Shown here: positions 28,386-35,986 of the stretch, in pieces | Position numbering within the stretch: the first letter of the stretch is position 1 | How the letters are laid out: each line of letters begins with the position of its first letter | NCBI GenBank assembly: GCA_023451735.1 | Contig: JAEXYH010000079.1 | Span: 93,448 to 157,447, forward strand | Reading direction: 5' to 3' | DNA: 64,000 nucleotides | Source: Pseudomonadota bacterium | Lineage (GTDB): Bacteria > Pseudomonadota > Alphaproteobacteria > Rhizobiales > Rhizobiaceae | Program-made: the position numbers and the translations under genes | Notes under the pieces: model-generated | Seen by the model: only the letters and a program-made list of their open reading frames with translations | Told to the model about the DNA's origin: nothing | Database searches by the model: none

Positions 28386-30344
28386 TTGATGATGATGAAG
28401 AGATTGGGACTGGGGCTTCTGACGGCCTCGGCCATTGCCCTTTCAAGCGGCGTCGCGTTTGCCGATTACGAGCTCAACATTCTGCACATCAACGATTTCC
28501 ATTCACGCGTGGAAGAGATCAACAAATACGACAGCACCTGCTCGGAGAAGGAAACGGCCGCGCAGGAATGCTTCGGTGGGGCTGCCCGCCTGAAGACCGC
28601 GTTTGACCAGCGTCGTTCAGCCCTTTCGGGCAAAAACGTGCTGTCGCTCAACGCAGGCGACAATTTCCAGGGCTCGCTGTTCTACTCGACGCTGAAGGGC
28701 AAGGCCGAGCTGGAAATGATGAACGTCATCGGCTTCGACGCCATGACCGTCGGCAACCATGAATTCGATGACGGCGAGACCGCCATCCTGCCCTTCCTCG
28801 AAGGCGCGAAATTTCCGGTTCTGGGCGCCAATGTGAAGCCCACGCCACAGTCCACGCTGGGTGACCGCATCAAGCCCTCGACGGTGGTCGAAATCGGCGG
28901 CCAGAAGATCGGCATCATCGGAGTCGTGACGACCGATACGAATGAAATCGCCAATCCCGGCCCGAACCTGAAGATCGACGAGGATGTCGCTGCGATCGAA
29001 GCCGAAGTCACCAAGCTCAAGGGCGAGGGCGTCAACAAGATCATCGCGCTGACCCATGTCGGCTACAAGCGCGACCTCGATGTCATCGCCAAGATCGCTG
29101 ATATCGACGTCATTGTCGGCGGCCATTCGCATACATTGCTGTCGAATACCGATCCCAAGGCTGAAGGTCCCTATCCGACATTTGTCGACAACGCGGGGGG
29201 CTACAAGGTTCCGGTCGTCACTGCCAACGCCTACAGCAAGTATCTCGGCGAAGTGACGATCACCTTCGACGATAATGGCATTGTGAAGTCCGCCAAGGGC
29301 GACCCGATCCTCGTCGATAAGGCCTTCGCCCCCGACCAGGCCGTCGCCGCCCAGGTGGCCGAGCTTGCCAAGCCGATCGATGAATTGCGCAAGAAGGTGA
29401 TCGGCCAGTCCTCCGACAAGATCGAGGGTGATCGCACGGTTTGCCGCGTCAAGGAATGCTCGATGGGCAACCTGGTTGCTGATGCCATTCTCGACAGCGC
29501 CAAGGGCCAGGGCATGACGATCGCCATCGTCAACGGCGGCGGCCTTCGTGCCTCGATTGCGGCTGGTGAAGTCACCCAGGGCGATGTCATCAGTGTTCTG
29601 CCGTTCCAGAACACGGTTGCCACATTCCAGCTGTCGGGTGCGGACATCGTCAAGGCGCTCGAGAACGGCGTCAGCCAGATCGACGACGGCGCCGGCCGCT
29701 TCCCGCAGGTCGCAGGCCTGAAATTCTCCTTCGACAAGGCAAAGCCGGCCGGCTCCAAGGTCAGCGACGTGCAGGTCAAGGAAGGCGAAAACTTCGTCGC
29801 CATCGACCCCGCCAAGATGTATGGCGTCGTGTCGAATAATTTCATGCGCGCAGGCGGTGACGGCTACGCATCGTTCAAGACCGGCGCCCAGAACGCCTAT
29901 GACTACGGCCCGGATCTGGCCGATGTGACGGCTGCCTATGTCGGCGCCAATGCACCGTACAAGCCCTACACGGATGGCCGCATCACCGACCTGACGCCGG
30001 CCGACTACAAGCCGGCTCCGAAGGTTGACGCCGCACCGGCAGCCCCTGCTGCGCCTGCACCGTCCGCCACCACCCAGACTCCGGCCGCACCGGCTCCGGC
30101 TCCCGCCGCACCGGCAGGCCAGGCTCCGGCAACCGCACCGACCGTCGTGGAAGGCCAGGGCCAGACCACTCCGCCGGCCACTGGTCCGGCCAAGTACACG
30201 GTGGTCAAGGGCGACTCGCTCTGGAAGATCGCCGAAAGCACCTATGGTGACGGCGAGCGTTGGACCGAGATCGCACAGGCAAACAGCCTGCGTAATCCGA
30301 ACATCATCCAGGTTGGCGCGGAGCTGGAACTGCCTGCCAAGTGA
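28386..30344 (+). CDS. Secreted 5'-nucleotidase/metallophosphoesterase (UshA-like) with C-terminal LysM domain
   Basis: A 652-residue exported protein. Signal peptide about 1-26 (ending GVAFA). Metallophosphatase domain about 28-330: DFHSR, GDNFQGS, GNHEFDDGE and GGHSH carry the two-metal ligands. 5'-nucleotidase C-terminal domain about 335-535, with NGGGLRASI substrate-binding stretch. A Pro/Ala-rich linker (about 545-590) leads to one LysM domain (about 597-650, YTVVKGDSLWKIAEST). It would release phosphate from nucleotides in the periplasm; the LysM should tether it to peptidoglycan, an unusual addition for UshA-type enzymes. A Pho-box-like site upstream suggests PhoB control. ATG 28386, 28389 and 28392 are all possible starts. 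A terminator follows. Confidence 0.9.
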   Translation: MMMMKRLGLGLLTASAIALSSGVAFADYELNILHINDFHSRVEEINKYDSTCSEKETAAQECFGGAARLKTAFDQRRSALSGKNVLSLNAGDNFQGSLFYSTLKGKAELEMMNVIGFDAMTVGNHEFDDGETAILPFLEGAKFPVLGANVKPTPQSTLGDRIKPSTVVEIGGQKIGIIGVVTTDTNEIANPGPNLKIDEDVAAIEAEVTKLKGEGVNKIIALTHVGYKRDLDVIAKIADIDVIVGGHSHTLLSNTDPKAEGPYPTFVDNAGGYKVPVVTANAYSKYLGEVTITFDDNGIVKSAKGDPILVDKAFAPDQAVAAQVAELAKPIDELRKKVIGQSSDKIEGDRTVCRVKECSMGNLVADAILDSAKGQGMTIAIVNGGGLRASIAAGEVTQGDVISVLPFQNTVATFQLSGADIVKALENGVSQIDDGAGRFPQVAGLKFSFDKAKPAGSKVSDVQVKEGENFVAIDPAKMYGVVSNNFMRAGGDGYASFKTGAQNAYDYGPDLADVTAAYVGANAPYKPYTDGRITDLTPADYKPAPKVDAAPAAPAAPAPSATTQTPAAPAPAPAAPAGQAPATAPTVVEGQGQTTPPATGPAKYTVVKGDSLWKIAESTYGDGERWTEIAQANSLRNPNIIQVGAELELPAK

Positions 30345-30417
30345 TATTCTTGATCCCGGTCAAGGCCGGGATCGGTGAATTAAAGCAGGATCGGGACAAA
30401 TTGTCTCAGCGACGATT

Positions 30418-30448
30418 GCGGCTCGGGGTTTCCCGAGCCGTTTTTTGT
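30418..30448 (+). terminator. Rho-independent terminator after the 5'-nucleotidase
   Basis: CGGCTCGGG pairs with CCCGAGCCG around GTTT, then TTTTTTGTTT. A second hairpin (30352-30373, GATCCCGG/CCGGGATC) upstream has no T-run. Confidence 0.85.
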
Positions 30449-30513
30449 TTCTAAATGATCCGCAACCCATCGATTGCCGTAATGGTTTCGGTTCGCTTAT
30501 CTGGAAAGCTTTC

Positions 30514-31548
30514 ATGAGCATCTCGTCTTCCTCCATGCCCGCATCCCATCCGTCCGTTTCCTTCGGCAAGGTCGGCGTGCTGCTGGTCAATCTCGGTACG
30601 CCCGATGGTACGGATTACTGGTCGATGCGGCGTTATCTCGCCGAGTTCCTGTCCGACAGCCGCGTCATCGAATGGTCAAAGCTCTATTGGTATCCGATCC
30701 TCTACGGCATCGTCTTGAACAAGCGGCCGCAGAAGGTGGGCAAGGCTTACGAGGAAATCTGGAACAAGGATCTCAACGAGAGCTACCTGCGCACCTATAC
30801 CCGCAACCAGGGTGAGCTGATGGCTAGGCGGCTGAAGGACCTGCCGAATGTCGTGGTTGACTGGGGCATGCGCTACGGCAATCCGTCGATTGCCTCGAAG
30901 ATCGATACCTTGAAGGCGCAAGGCTGCGACAGGATCGTGCTTTTCCCCCTCTATCCGCAATATGCGGCAGCGACGACTGCGACCGTCAACGACAAGGCGT
31001 TCGAGCACCTGATGAAGATGCGCTGGCAGCCGGCCGTGCGCACTGTGCCGACCTATCACGACGACCCTGTTTATATCGAGGCGCTGGCCAATTCGGTGCG
31101 GCAGACGCTTTCGACGCTCGACTGGGAACCGCAACTGCTGATCACTTCGTTCCACGGCATCCCGCAGTCCTATTTCAAGGCCGGCGACCCCTACCAATGT
31201 TTCTGCCAGAAGACAGCGCGGCTGCTGCGTGAGGCGCTCGGTTATCGCGAAGACCAGTTGCGCATCACCTTCCAGTCACGTTTCGGGCCGGAAGAGTGGC
31301 TGCAGCCTTATACCGACAAGACAATGGAAGGGCTGGCGGCAGAAGGCATAAAGCGCGTCGCCATCATGAATCCCGGGTTTGTTTCCGACTGTCTGGAAAC
31401 GCTGGAAGAAATCGCTGGCGAGGCGGGCGAGATCTTCATGCATCACGGCGGCGAGAAATTTGTTCACATCCCCTGTCTGAACGACAGCGATGGCGGCATG
31501 GACGTGCTGGAAACGGTGGTCCGCCGCGAGCTGCAGGGCTGGGTTTGA
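30514..31548 (+). CDS. hemH: Ferrochelatase
   Basis: A 344-residue enzyme that inserts ferrous iron into protoporphyrin IX, the last step of haem synthesis. Signatures: GVLLVNLGTPDGTDYWSMRRYLAEFLSD at the start, PLYPQYAAATTAT in the middle, the metal-site ITSFHGIPQSYFKAGDPY with catalytic His, and NPGFVSDCLETLEEI with the catalytic Glu region. ATG 30514 (MSISSSS) has GGAAAG upstream; the frame is open further 5' but the added residues overlap the preceding terminator. The position next to the nucleotidase gene is not meaningful for function. It is followed by a RIME-like repeat. Confidence 0.95.
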   Translation: MSISSSSMPASHPSVSFGKVGVLLVNLGTPDGTDYWSMRRYLAEFLSDSRVIEWSKLYWYPILYGIVLNKRPQKVGKAYEEIWNKDLNESYLRTYTRNQGELMARRLKDLPNVVVDWGMRYGNPSIASKIDTLKAQGCDRIVLFPLYPQYAAATTATVNDKAFEHLMKMRWQPAVRTVPTYHDDPVYIEALANSVRQTLSTLDWEPQLLITSFHGIPQSYFKAGDPYQCFCQKTARLLREALGYREDQLRITFQSRFGPEEWLQPYTDKTMEGLAAEGIKRVAIMNPGFVSDCLETLEEIAGEAGEIFMHHGGEKFVHIPCLNDSDGGMDVLETVVRRELQGWV

Positions 31549-31586
31549 TTGGCGGCGCCATCGGCCTCACTTTAGAGCGAGCGTCT

Positions 31587-31725
31587 GCCCTTCATCCGAA
31601 CCTTTTTCCGGTAAGCCGGGCGAGGGTACGTTGCACGCTGGGCATTGGAACGGGACGGAGACGTTGCAGCTAGCCTTTTTCTCCCCGTAGAATGGGGAGA
31701 GGACGCCGGCAAGCGGATGAGGGGC
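31587..31725. repeat. RIME-like intergenic palindromic repeat (degenerate copy)
   Basis: The ends GCCCTTCATCCG (31587-31598) and CGGATGAGGGGC (31714-31725) are inverted repeats with one mismatch in 12. Inside the right end is the hairpin CTCCCC-GTAGAAT-GGGGAG (31681-31698), followed by GGACGCCGGCAAG. These are the hallmarks I recall of the rhizobial RIME-type elements, which carry CTCCCC...GGGGAG and GCGGATGAGGGGC. It lies wholly between hemH and an SDR gene. The copy is degenerate and probably immobile. Confidence 0.55.
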
Positions 31726-31758
31726 CATCGGGCGCTCGAAAAACAAAAGGAGCAACCC

Positions 31759-32448
31759 ATGAAGAAGGCAATCATCACCGGCGGCGCAGGATTGATCGGG
31801 AGCGGAATCTGCGAGGCGCTGGTTGCCCGCGGTTTCGAGGTCGCTTCGTTCGATCTGAGCGGCAGAACCCATACCGTTGAGGGCGTGCGGGCCATCGAAT
31901 GCGATGTAGCGGATGAAGCTTCGGTCGAGATAGCTGTGGCCGAACTTGGTTGGGATCGTCTGGATCTGTTGGTCAATAACGCGGGCGCCACCGGCGGGGC
32001 GCTTGGTACCTCAATCCTTGATATGTCCTTTGCCGACTGGCGTCGCGTTATCGACAGCCATCTGACCGGGGCCTTCCTGCTGACGCGGGCCGTCGTGCCG
32101 CTGATGAAGACCGGTGGTTCGATCGTCAACATGGCGTCGACGCGCGCCTTCATGTCGGAGCCGAATTCGGAAGCCTATGCTGCATCCAAGGGCGGGCTTG
32201 TGGCGCTGACGCATGCCTTGGCCGTCAGCCTTGGTCCGGCGATCCGCGTCAATGCGATCGCGCCGGGTTGGATCACCAACGAAACGAAGTTGAGCCATGA
32301 AGACGAAGCTCAGCATCCGGTCGGTCGTGTCGGAAGGCCGAAGGACATTGCAGATGCCGTGCTCTATCTCGACGGTGCCGGATTTGTCACAGGGCAGGTG
32401 CTGACCGTTGACGGCGGCATGACGAAAAAGATGATCTACGTCGAGTGA
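31759..32448 (+). CDS. Short-chain dehydrogenase/reductase
   Basis: A 229-residue NAD(P)-dependent SDR. GGAGLIGSGI at the N-terminus is the cofactor loop, NNAGA follows near 72, and the active site is S in NMASTRAF with YAASK. PGWITNE and TGQVLTVDGGM are the late motifs typical of this family. ATG 31759 has AAGGAG six bases before it. The gene sits immediately after the RIME-like repeat and converges with queE (17-base gap). Substrate unknown. Confidence 0.9.
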   Translation: MKKAIITGGAGLIGSGICEALVARGFEVASFDLSGRTHTVEGVRAIECDVADEASVEIAVAELGWDRLDLLVNNAGATGGALGTSILDMSFADWRRVIDSHLTGAFLLTRAVVPLMKTGGSIVNMASTRAFMSEPNSEAYAASKGGLVALTHALAVSLGPAIRVNAIAPGWITNETKLSHEDEAQHPVGRVGRPKDIADAVLYLDGAGFVTGQVLTVDGGMTKKMIYVE

Positions 32449-32454
32449 TGAATT

Positions 32455-32484
32455 CGGGGCGCAAATCAGACGCCCCGCTTGTTT
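32455..32484 (+). terminator. Possible terminator of the SDR gene
   Basis: CGGGGCG pairs with CGCCCCG around CAAATCAGA, then CTTGTTT. It overlaps the last codons of the convergent queE, which limits its freedom; weak evidence. Confidence 0.35.
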
Positions 32485-33200
32485 CCCCAGAGCAGAACGT
32501 GAAGCTGCGGGAGCACAGTGGCGGAAAACCAGCGGTCGGCCGTCACCTTGTCCACCAGCCACAACATGCGGTCCATGATACCGTCGAGATCGATTCGCGC
32601 GTCGTCGTCTTCCGGCGGTGGAGGCGTGTGGTTGCCGGGCTGGAGATAGACGGGCAGTTCCGGAAAACGCAACGACGCCTCTCTGGCGAAGGCATAATCG
32701 GCATCGTCGAAGATAACGAATTTGAGAGCTATGCGCGGCGCTTTTCCAGCCGCGGCAAGACAGTCCGCCAATACGTCCCAATCCGTTTCCATGCCGCTCG
32801 ACGGCGGTTTTGGCGAGAGGACGAGCACATCGAGATCGGCGAACCAATCACGGGCGATGCTGCCCTGGGTTTCGATGGCGAAACGGTAGCCGTCGTTCTT
32901 GCCGCGCCGGATCAGTGGCTTGAGCGGCTGGATGGCCGGATTGCCACCGGAGAGCGAGACCATCAGCGGCCTGCCGCCCGAAAGCTCCCGTACCTCCTGC
33001 CAGATCGCCTCGGCATCCATGGGCGTCCAGTCGTGGCGATAGGCGCTGTCGACCGCATGCAGCGTATCGCACCATGAGCAGCGATAGTCGCAGCCCCCGG
33101 TGCGCACGAACACGGTTGGCTGACCGATCAGCATACCTTCTCCCTGGATGGTCGGACCAAAGATCTCGCTGATGCGGATCGTTTCTGCAGATGCAGTCAT
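32466..33200 (-). CDS. queE: 7-carboxy-7-deazaguanine synthase
   Basis: A 244-residue radical SAM enzyme that turns 6-carboxytetrahydropterin into 7-carboxy-7-deazaguanine for queuosine. GPTIQGEGMLIGQPTVFVR precedes the cluster motif GGCDYRCSWCD (CxxxCxxC for 4Fe-4S) and LSGGNPAIQ follows, as in the alphaproteobacterial branch. The start MTASAETIRISEIFG at 33200 overlaps the queD stop by four bases, so the two are coupled. Third gene of queC-queD-queE; control is by the preQ1 riboswitch at the front of queC. Confidence 0.93.
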   Translation of the reverse strand: MTASAETIRISEIFGPTIQGEGMLIGQPTVFVRTGGCDYRCSWCDTLHAVDSAYRHDWTPMDAEAIWQEVRELSGGRPLMVSLSGGNPAIQPLKPLIRRGKNDGYRFAIETQGSIARDWFADLDVLVLSPKPPSSGMETDWDVLADCLAAAGKAPRIALKFVIFDDADYAFAREASLRFPELPVYLQPGNHTPPPPEDDDARIDLDGIMDRMLWLVDKVTADRWFSATVLPQLHVLLWGNKRGV

Positions 33201-33565
33201 GGTCTTGCCTCGGGGCGGTATTCCGCCCAAGTTTTTGGAGTCTCGCTGACGCGCACTGCCGAAGTTTCCGGAAGGCGCGACTTGCACCAGTCATAGAAAT
33301 GTTTCGCCAGATATTCCGACGTCACCTTGTCATGACCCAGAACCTCGTTCAGGTGCCGATGGTCAAACTCGTCATCGATATAGCGCTTCAGCGGCGCCAG
33401 CTCGTGATAATCGCGGACGAAGCCATCACCGTTCAGTTCGGCGGATGCCAGTTCGACCACGACGATATAGTTGTGGCCGTGTAGCCGGGCGCATTGATGG
33501 TCTGCCGGCAGGTGCGACAGCTGGTGCGAAGCGGAAAAGTGGAATTCCTTGGTGATCCGGTACAT
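33197..33565 (-). CDS. queD: 6-carboxy-5,6,7,8-tetrahydropterin synthase
   Basis: A 122-residue enzyme of the PTPS fold that makes 6-carboxytetrahydropterin from dihydroneopterin triphosphate. Zinc ligands sit in FHFSASHQL and LHGHNY, and the catalytic Cys is in DHQCARLHGHNY; EFDHRHLNE is another conserved stretch. Start ATG 33563-33565 shares its last base region with the queC stop (TGATG), and the end overlaps queE by four bases: a fully coupled operon. Length is normal. Confidence 0.93.
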   Translation of the reverse strand: MYRITKEFHFSASHQLSHLPADHQCARLHGHNYIVVVELASAELNGDGFVRDYHELAPLKRYIDDEFDHRHLNEVLGHDKVTSEYLAKHFYDWCKSRLPETSAVRVSETPKTWAEYRPEARP

Positions 33566-34290
33566 CAGCGGATCTCCTCCGCCTTGAATTTCGGGGCCTT
33601 GAAGCCCTCGGTCGCGGCCTTCCAGAAATCCGGGTCTTCGTAATCGGTCGGGTCGGTGACGCCGGCGAGATGGAAGGCTTCGCGGCGTTCGACACAGGTA
33701 CCGCATCGGCCGCAATGACGCTCTCCGCCCTTGTAGCAGGACCATGTCTCGACAAAGGGCGTGCCATGTTTTGCGCCGTCGCTGACGATATCGGCCTTGG
33801 AGCCGGTAACGTAAGGCGCAAGCAGTTTTACCGAGGCGTAACCGTCCAGGGCGTGGCGCTGCATGGCATCGAAACTGTCGATGAAGCCGGGGCGGCAGTC
33901 GGGGTAGATGAAGTGGTCGCCGCCATGGACGGCGATCGCCACCGCATCGGCCTGCCGCGCGGCGGCGACACCGAAGGCGATGGTCAGCATGATCGCATTG
34001 CGGTTGGGCACGACGGTCATGCGCATCGTCTCTTCGGCATAATGGCCGTCGGGAACGTCGACATCATCGGTGAGCGCCGAGCCAGTGAGCTGGCTGCCGA
34101 TGGCGCGCATGTCGATGATCTGGTGGAAAACGCCGAGGCGATCTGCGGCCGCAGCGGCAAATTCCAGTTCCTTCTTATGGCGCTGGCCATAGTCGAAGGA
34201 GATGAGGCCCATCAGCTCGCCCTTGGCGGCGATGTTGTGGGCAAGCGAAACGGAATCCAGTCCGCCGGAGCAGACGACGATTGTCTTCAT
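33565..34290 (-). CDS. queC: 7-cyano-7-deazaguanine synthase
   Basis: A 241-residue ATP-dependent enzyme that forms preQ0 from 7-carboxy-7-deazaguanine. SGGLDSVSLAH is the PP-loop ATP site, SFDYGQRHKKEL and VPNRNAIMLTIA are family motifs, and the C-terminal CYKGGERHCGRCGTCVERREAF holds four zinc-binding cysteines. First gene of the queC-queD-queE operon. Its Shine-Dalgarno AAGGA (about 34299-34303) is part of a preQ1-I riboswitch, so translation should fall when the pathway product is plentiful. Confidence 0.95.
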   Translation of the reverse strand: MKTIVVCSGGLDSVSLAHNIAAKGELMGLISFDYGQRHKKELEFAAAAADRLGVFHQIIDMRAIGSQLTGSALTDDVDVPDGHYAEETMRMTVVPNRNAIMLTIAFGVAAARQADAVAIAVHGGDHFIYPDCRPGFIDSFDAMQRHALDGYASVKLLAPYVTGSKADIVSDGAKHGTPFVETWSCYKGGERHCGRCGTCVERREAFHLAGVTDPTDYEDPDFWKAATEGFKAPKFKAEEIR

Positions 34291-34298
34291 AGTCAGGG

Positions 34299-34329
34299 TC
34301 CTTGTTTTATCCGGGTAGGCTGCGACCGG
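34299..34329 (-). promoter_or_regulatory. preQ1-I riboswitch controlling queC translation
   Basis: On the minus strand the leader reads CCGGTCGCAGCCTACCCGG followed by ATAAAACAAGGA. The first part forms the P1 stem (CCGG/CCGG) with loop GGTCGCAG...ACCC; the A-rich tail pairs back into the loop in this class. GGTCGCAG and AAAACAAGG match the translational preQ1-I riboswitch of Thermoanaerobacter tengcongensis as I remember it. The tail contains the Shine-Dalgarno AAGGA, eight bases before the queC ATG. Ligand binding would hide the site and shut down the operon for queuosine precursors. Confidence 0.8.
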
Positions 34330-34428
34330 TCTTCGTGGAGCCTTCTAGACTACCTTCCTGTGCTTGTGAATGGTGCTCCGCTTGAATAGGATTGCCCCGA
34401 TTTTAAGCAATTCATAAGGGAGGCTCCT

Positions 34429-35460
34429 ATGAGCTTGGGTGGTTTCGATATTTTCGTCATCGTTGTGGTGATCCTCGCGATCCTGCTGCTCTTCGCATTG
34501 GTGAAGACTGTGCCGCAGGGTTACGCCTATACAGTCGAGCGTTTCGGCCGTTACACGCGCACGCTTCAGCCGGGTCTGAACATCCTGACACCGTTCATCG
34601 AGCGCATCGGCGCGAGGATGAACGTGATGGAGCAGGTGCTCGATATTCCGACTCAGGAAGTCATCACCAAGGACAATGCCAGCGTCGCTGCCGATGCTGT
34701 CGCTTTCTTCCAGGTTCTGAACCCGGCACAGGCCGCCTATCAGATCGCCAATCTGGAAAACGCCATCCAGAACATCACTATGACCAATATCCGCTCTGTC
34801 ATGGGCTCCATGGATCTCGATGAATTGCTGTCGAACCGCGATGTCATCAACGACAAGCTGCTGCGTGTCGTCGACGAAGCCGTACATCCGTGGGGCATCA
34901 AGGTCACCCGTATCGAGATCAAGGACATCCAGCCGCCGAAGGATCTGGTTGAATCCATGGCGCGGCAGATGAAGGCGGAACGTGAGAAGCGTGCGCTGGT
35001 TCTGGAAGCGGAAGGTGCGCGTAACGCGCAGATCCTGCGCGCCGAGGGCGCCAAGCAGGCGGCCGTGCTGCAGGCAGAAGGCGAGCGCGAGGCGGCGTTC
35101 CGTGAGGCCGAGGCCCGTGAGCGTCTTGCTGAAGCGGAAGCCCGGGCGACGCAGTTCGTCTCGGAAGCCATCGCGGCAGGCGATGTGCAGGCGATCAACT
35201 ACTTCGTGGCGCAGAAATATACCGAGGCCCTGGTCGAGATCGGCAAGGCGAACAATTCCAAGATCGTGCTGATGCCGCTCGAGGCCTCGTCGCTGATCGG
35301 TTCACTCGGGGGTATCGGCGCCATCGCCAAGGAAGTCTTCGGTGACGGCAATGGCCCGGCACCATCAGGACCGCGTGGCCAGTTACCGCGTCCGGCTCGC
35401 AGCACGCCGACGGTGACTGCCGTGGTCCCGCCGTTCACGCCGCCGACCTCCGAGAGGTGA
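34429..35460 (+). CDS. SPFH/band 7 membrane protein (stomatin-like, QmcA type)
   Basis: A 343-residue membrane scaffold protein. One N-terminal helix (about 6-25, IFVIVVVILAILLLFALV) is followed by the band 7 domain (about 28-200; QGYAYTVERFGRYTRTLQPGLNILTPF). A long charged helix (about 170-250, rich in EAE/AR repeats) drives oligomerisation. The tail is Pro-rich. It is followed by an NfeD-like gene four bases later, the standard partner of stomatin-type proteins; together they form membrane microdomain complexes that affect protease access. GGAGGC precedes the ATG. Confidence 0.9.
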   Translation: MSLGGFDIFVIVVVILAILLLFALVKTVPQGYAYTVERFGRYTRTLQPGLNILTPFIERIGARMNVMEQVLDIPTQEVITKDNASVAADAVAFFQVLNPAQAAYQIANLENAIQNITMTNIRSVMGSMDLDELLSNRDVINDKLLRVVDEAVHPWGIKVTRIEIKDIQPPKDLVESMARQMKAEREKRALVLEAEGARNAQILRAEGAKQAAVLQAEGEREAAFREAEARERLAEAEARATQFVSEAIAAGDVQAINYFVAQKYTEALVEIGKANNSKIVLMPLEASSLIGSLGGIGAIAKEVFGDGNGPAPSGPRGQLPRPARSTPTVTAVVPPFTPPTSER

Positions 35461-35464
35461 TGTG

Positions 35465-35929
35465 ATGGTGGTTGAACTCTGGAACAGTCTCGGTCCCTGG
35501 GGCTGGTGGATAGTCGGTCTCGTACTCTTGGTGCTGGAGCTTCTGGTGCCCGGCGTATTCCTGATCTGGATCGGTGCGGCTGCCGTGGTACTGGGCGCCA
35601 TGTCGCTGGCGCTTTGGGATACGGCTTTCTGGGGCTGGCATATTCAGCTTCTGCTGTTTGCCGTGCTGTCGGTTCTTTTTGCTGTCGTGGGGCGTCGAAT
35701 CTACAACGGCAAGCGGACAACGAGCGACGAGCCCTGGCTCAACCGTCGGGGTGAAAGCCTTGTCGGGCGAACGGCTACGCTTTCCGAACCTATTCAGGAG
35801 GGAAGAGGGCGGATCAGGCTCGATGATACGATGTGGTCTGTGATGGGGCCGGATTTGCCGGTCGGTTCGCGGGTGCGGGTCGTGGCGTCAAGCGGCCGGG
35901 ATCTGACGGTCGAGCCGGTGGTGCGGTAG
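35465..35929 (+). CDS. NfeD-like membrane protein
   Basis: A 154-residue short NfeD protein. Two or three hydrophobic helices (about 12-75; GWWIVGLVLLVLELLVPGVFLIWIGAAAVVLGAM) are followed by a C-terminal OB-fold domain (about 95-154; GRTATLSEPIQEGRGRIRLDDTMWSVMGPDLPVGSRVRVVA). It is the usual partner of the SPFH protein directly upstream. I chose ATG 35465 with AGAGG seven bases before it; GTG 35462 is an in-frame alternative. A bidirectional terminator follows. Confidence 0.9.
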   Translation: MVVELWNSLGPWGWWIVGLVLLVLELLVPGVFLIWIGAAAVVLGAMSLALWDTAFWGWHIQLLLFAVLSVLFAVVGRRIYNGKRTTSDEPWLNRRGESLVGRTATLSEPIQEGRGRIRLDDTMWSVMGPDLPVGSRVRVVASSGRDLTVEPVVR

Positions 35930-35944
35930 ATATTCACTTCAAAA

Positions 35945-35980
35945 AGAAAACGGCCGGGTCATCCCGGCCGTTTCTCGTTT
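35945..35980. terminator. Bidirectional terminator between nfeD-like gene and pepF
   Basis: AAACGGCCGGG pairs with CCCGGCCGTTT around a TCAT loop. The plus tail is TTTCTCGTTT, the minus tail TTTTCTTTTT. It serves the two convergent genes. Confidence 0.85.
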
Positions 35981-35986
35981 CAACTC

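Noticed and set aside
30352..30373. GATCCCGG/CCGGGATC hairpin after the 5'-nucleotidase
   Set aside because: No T-run follows, and a much better terminator lies 45 bases downstream.
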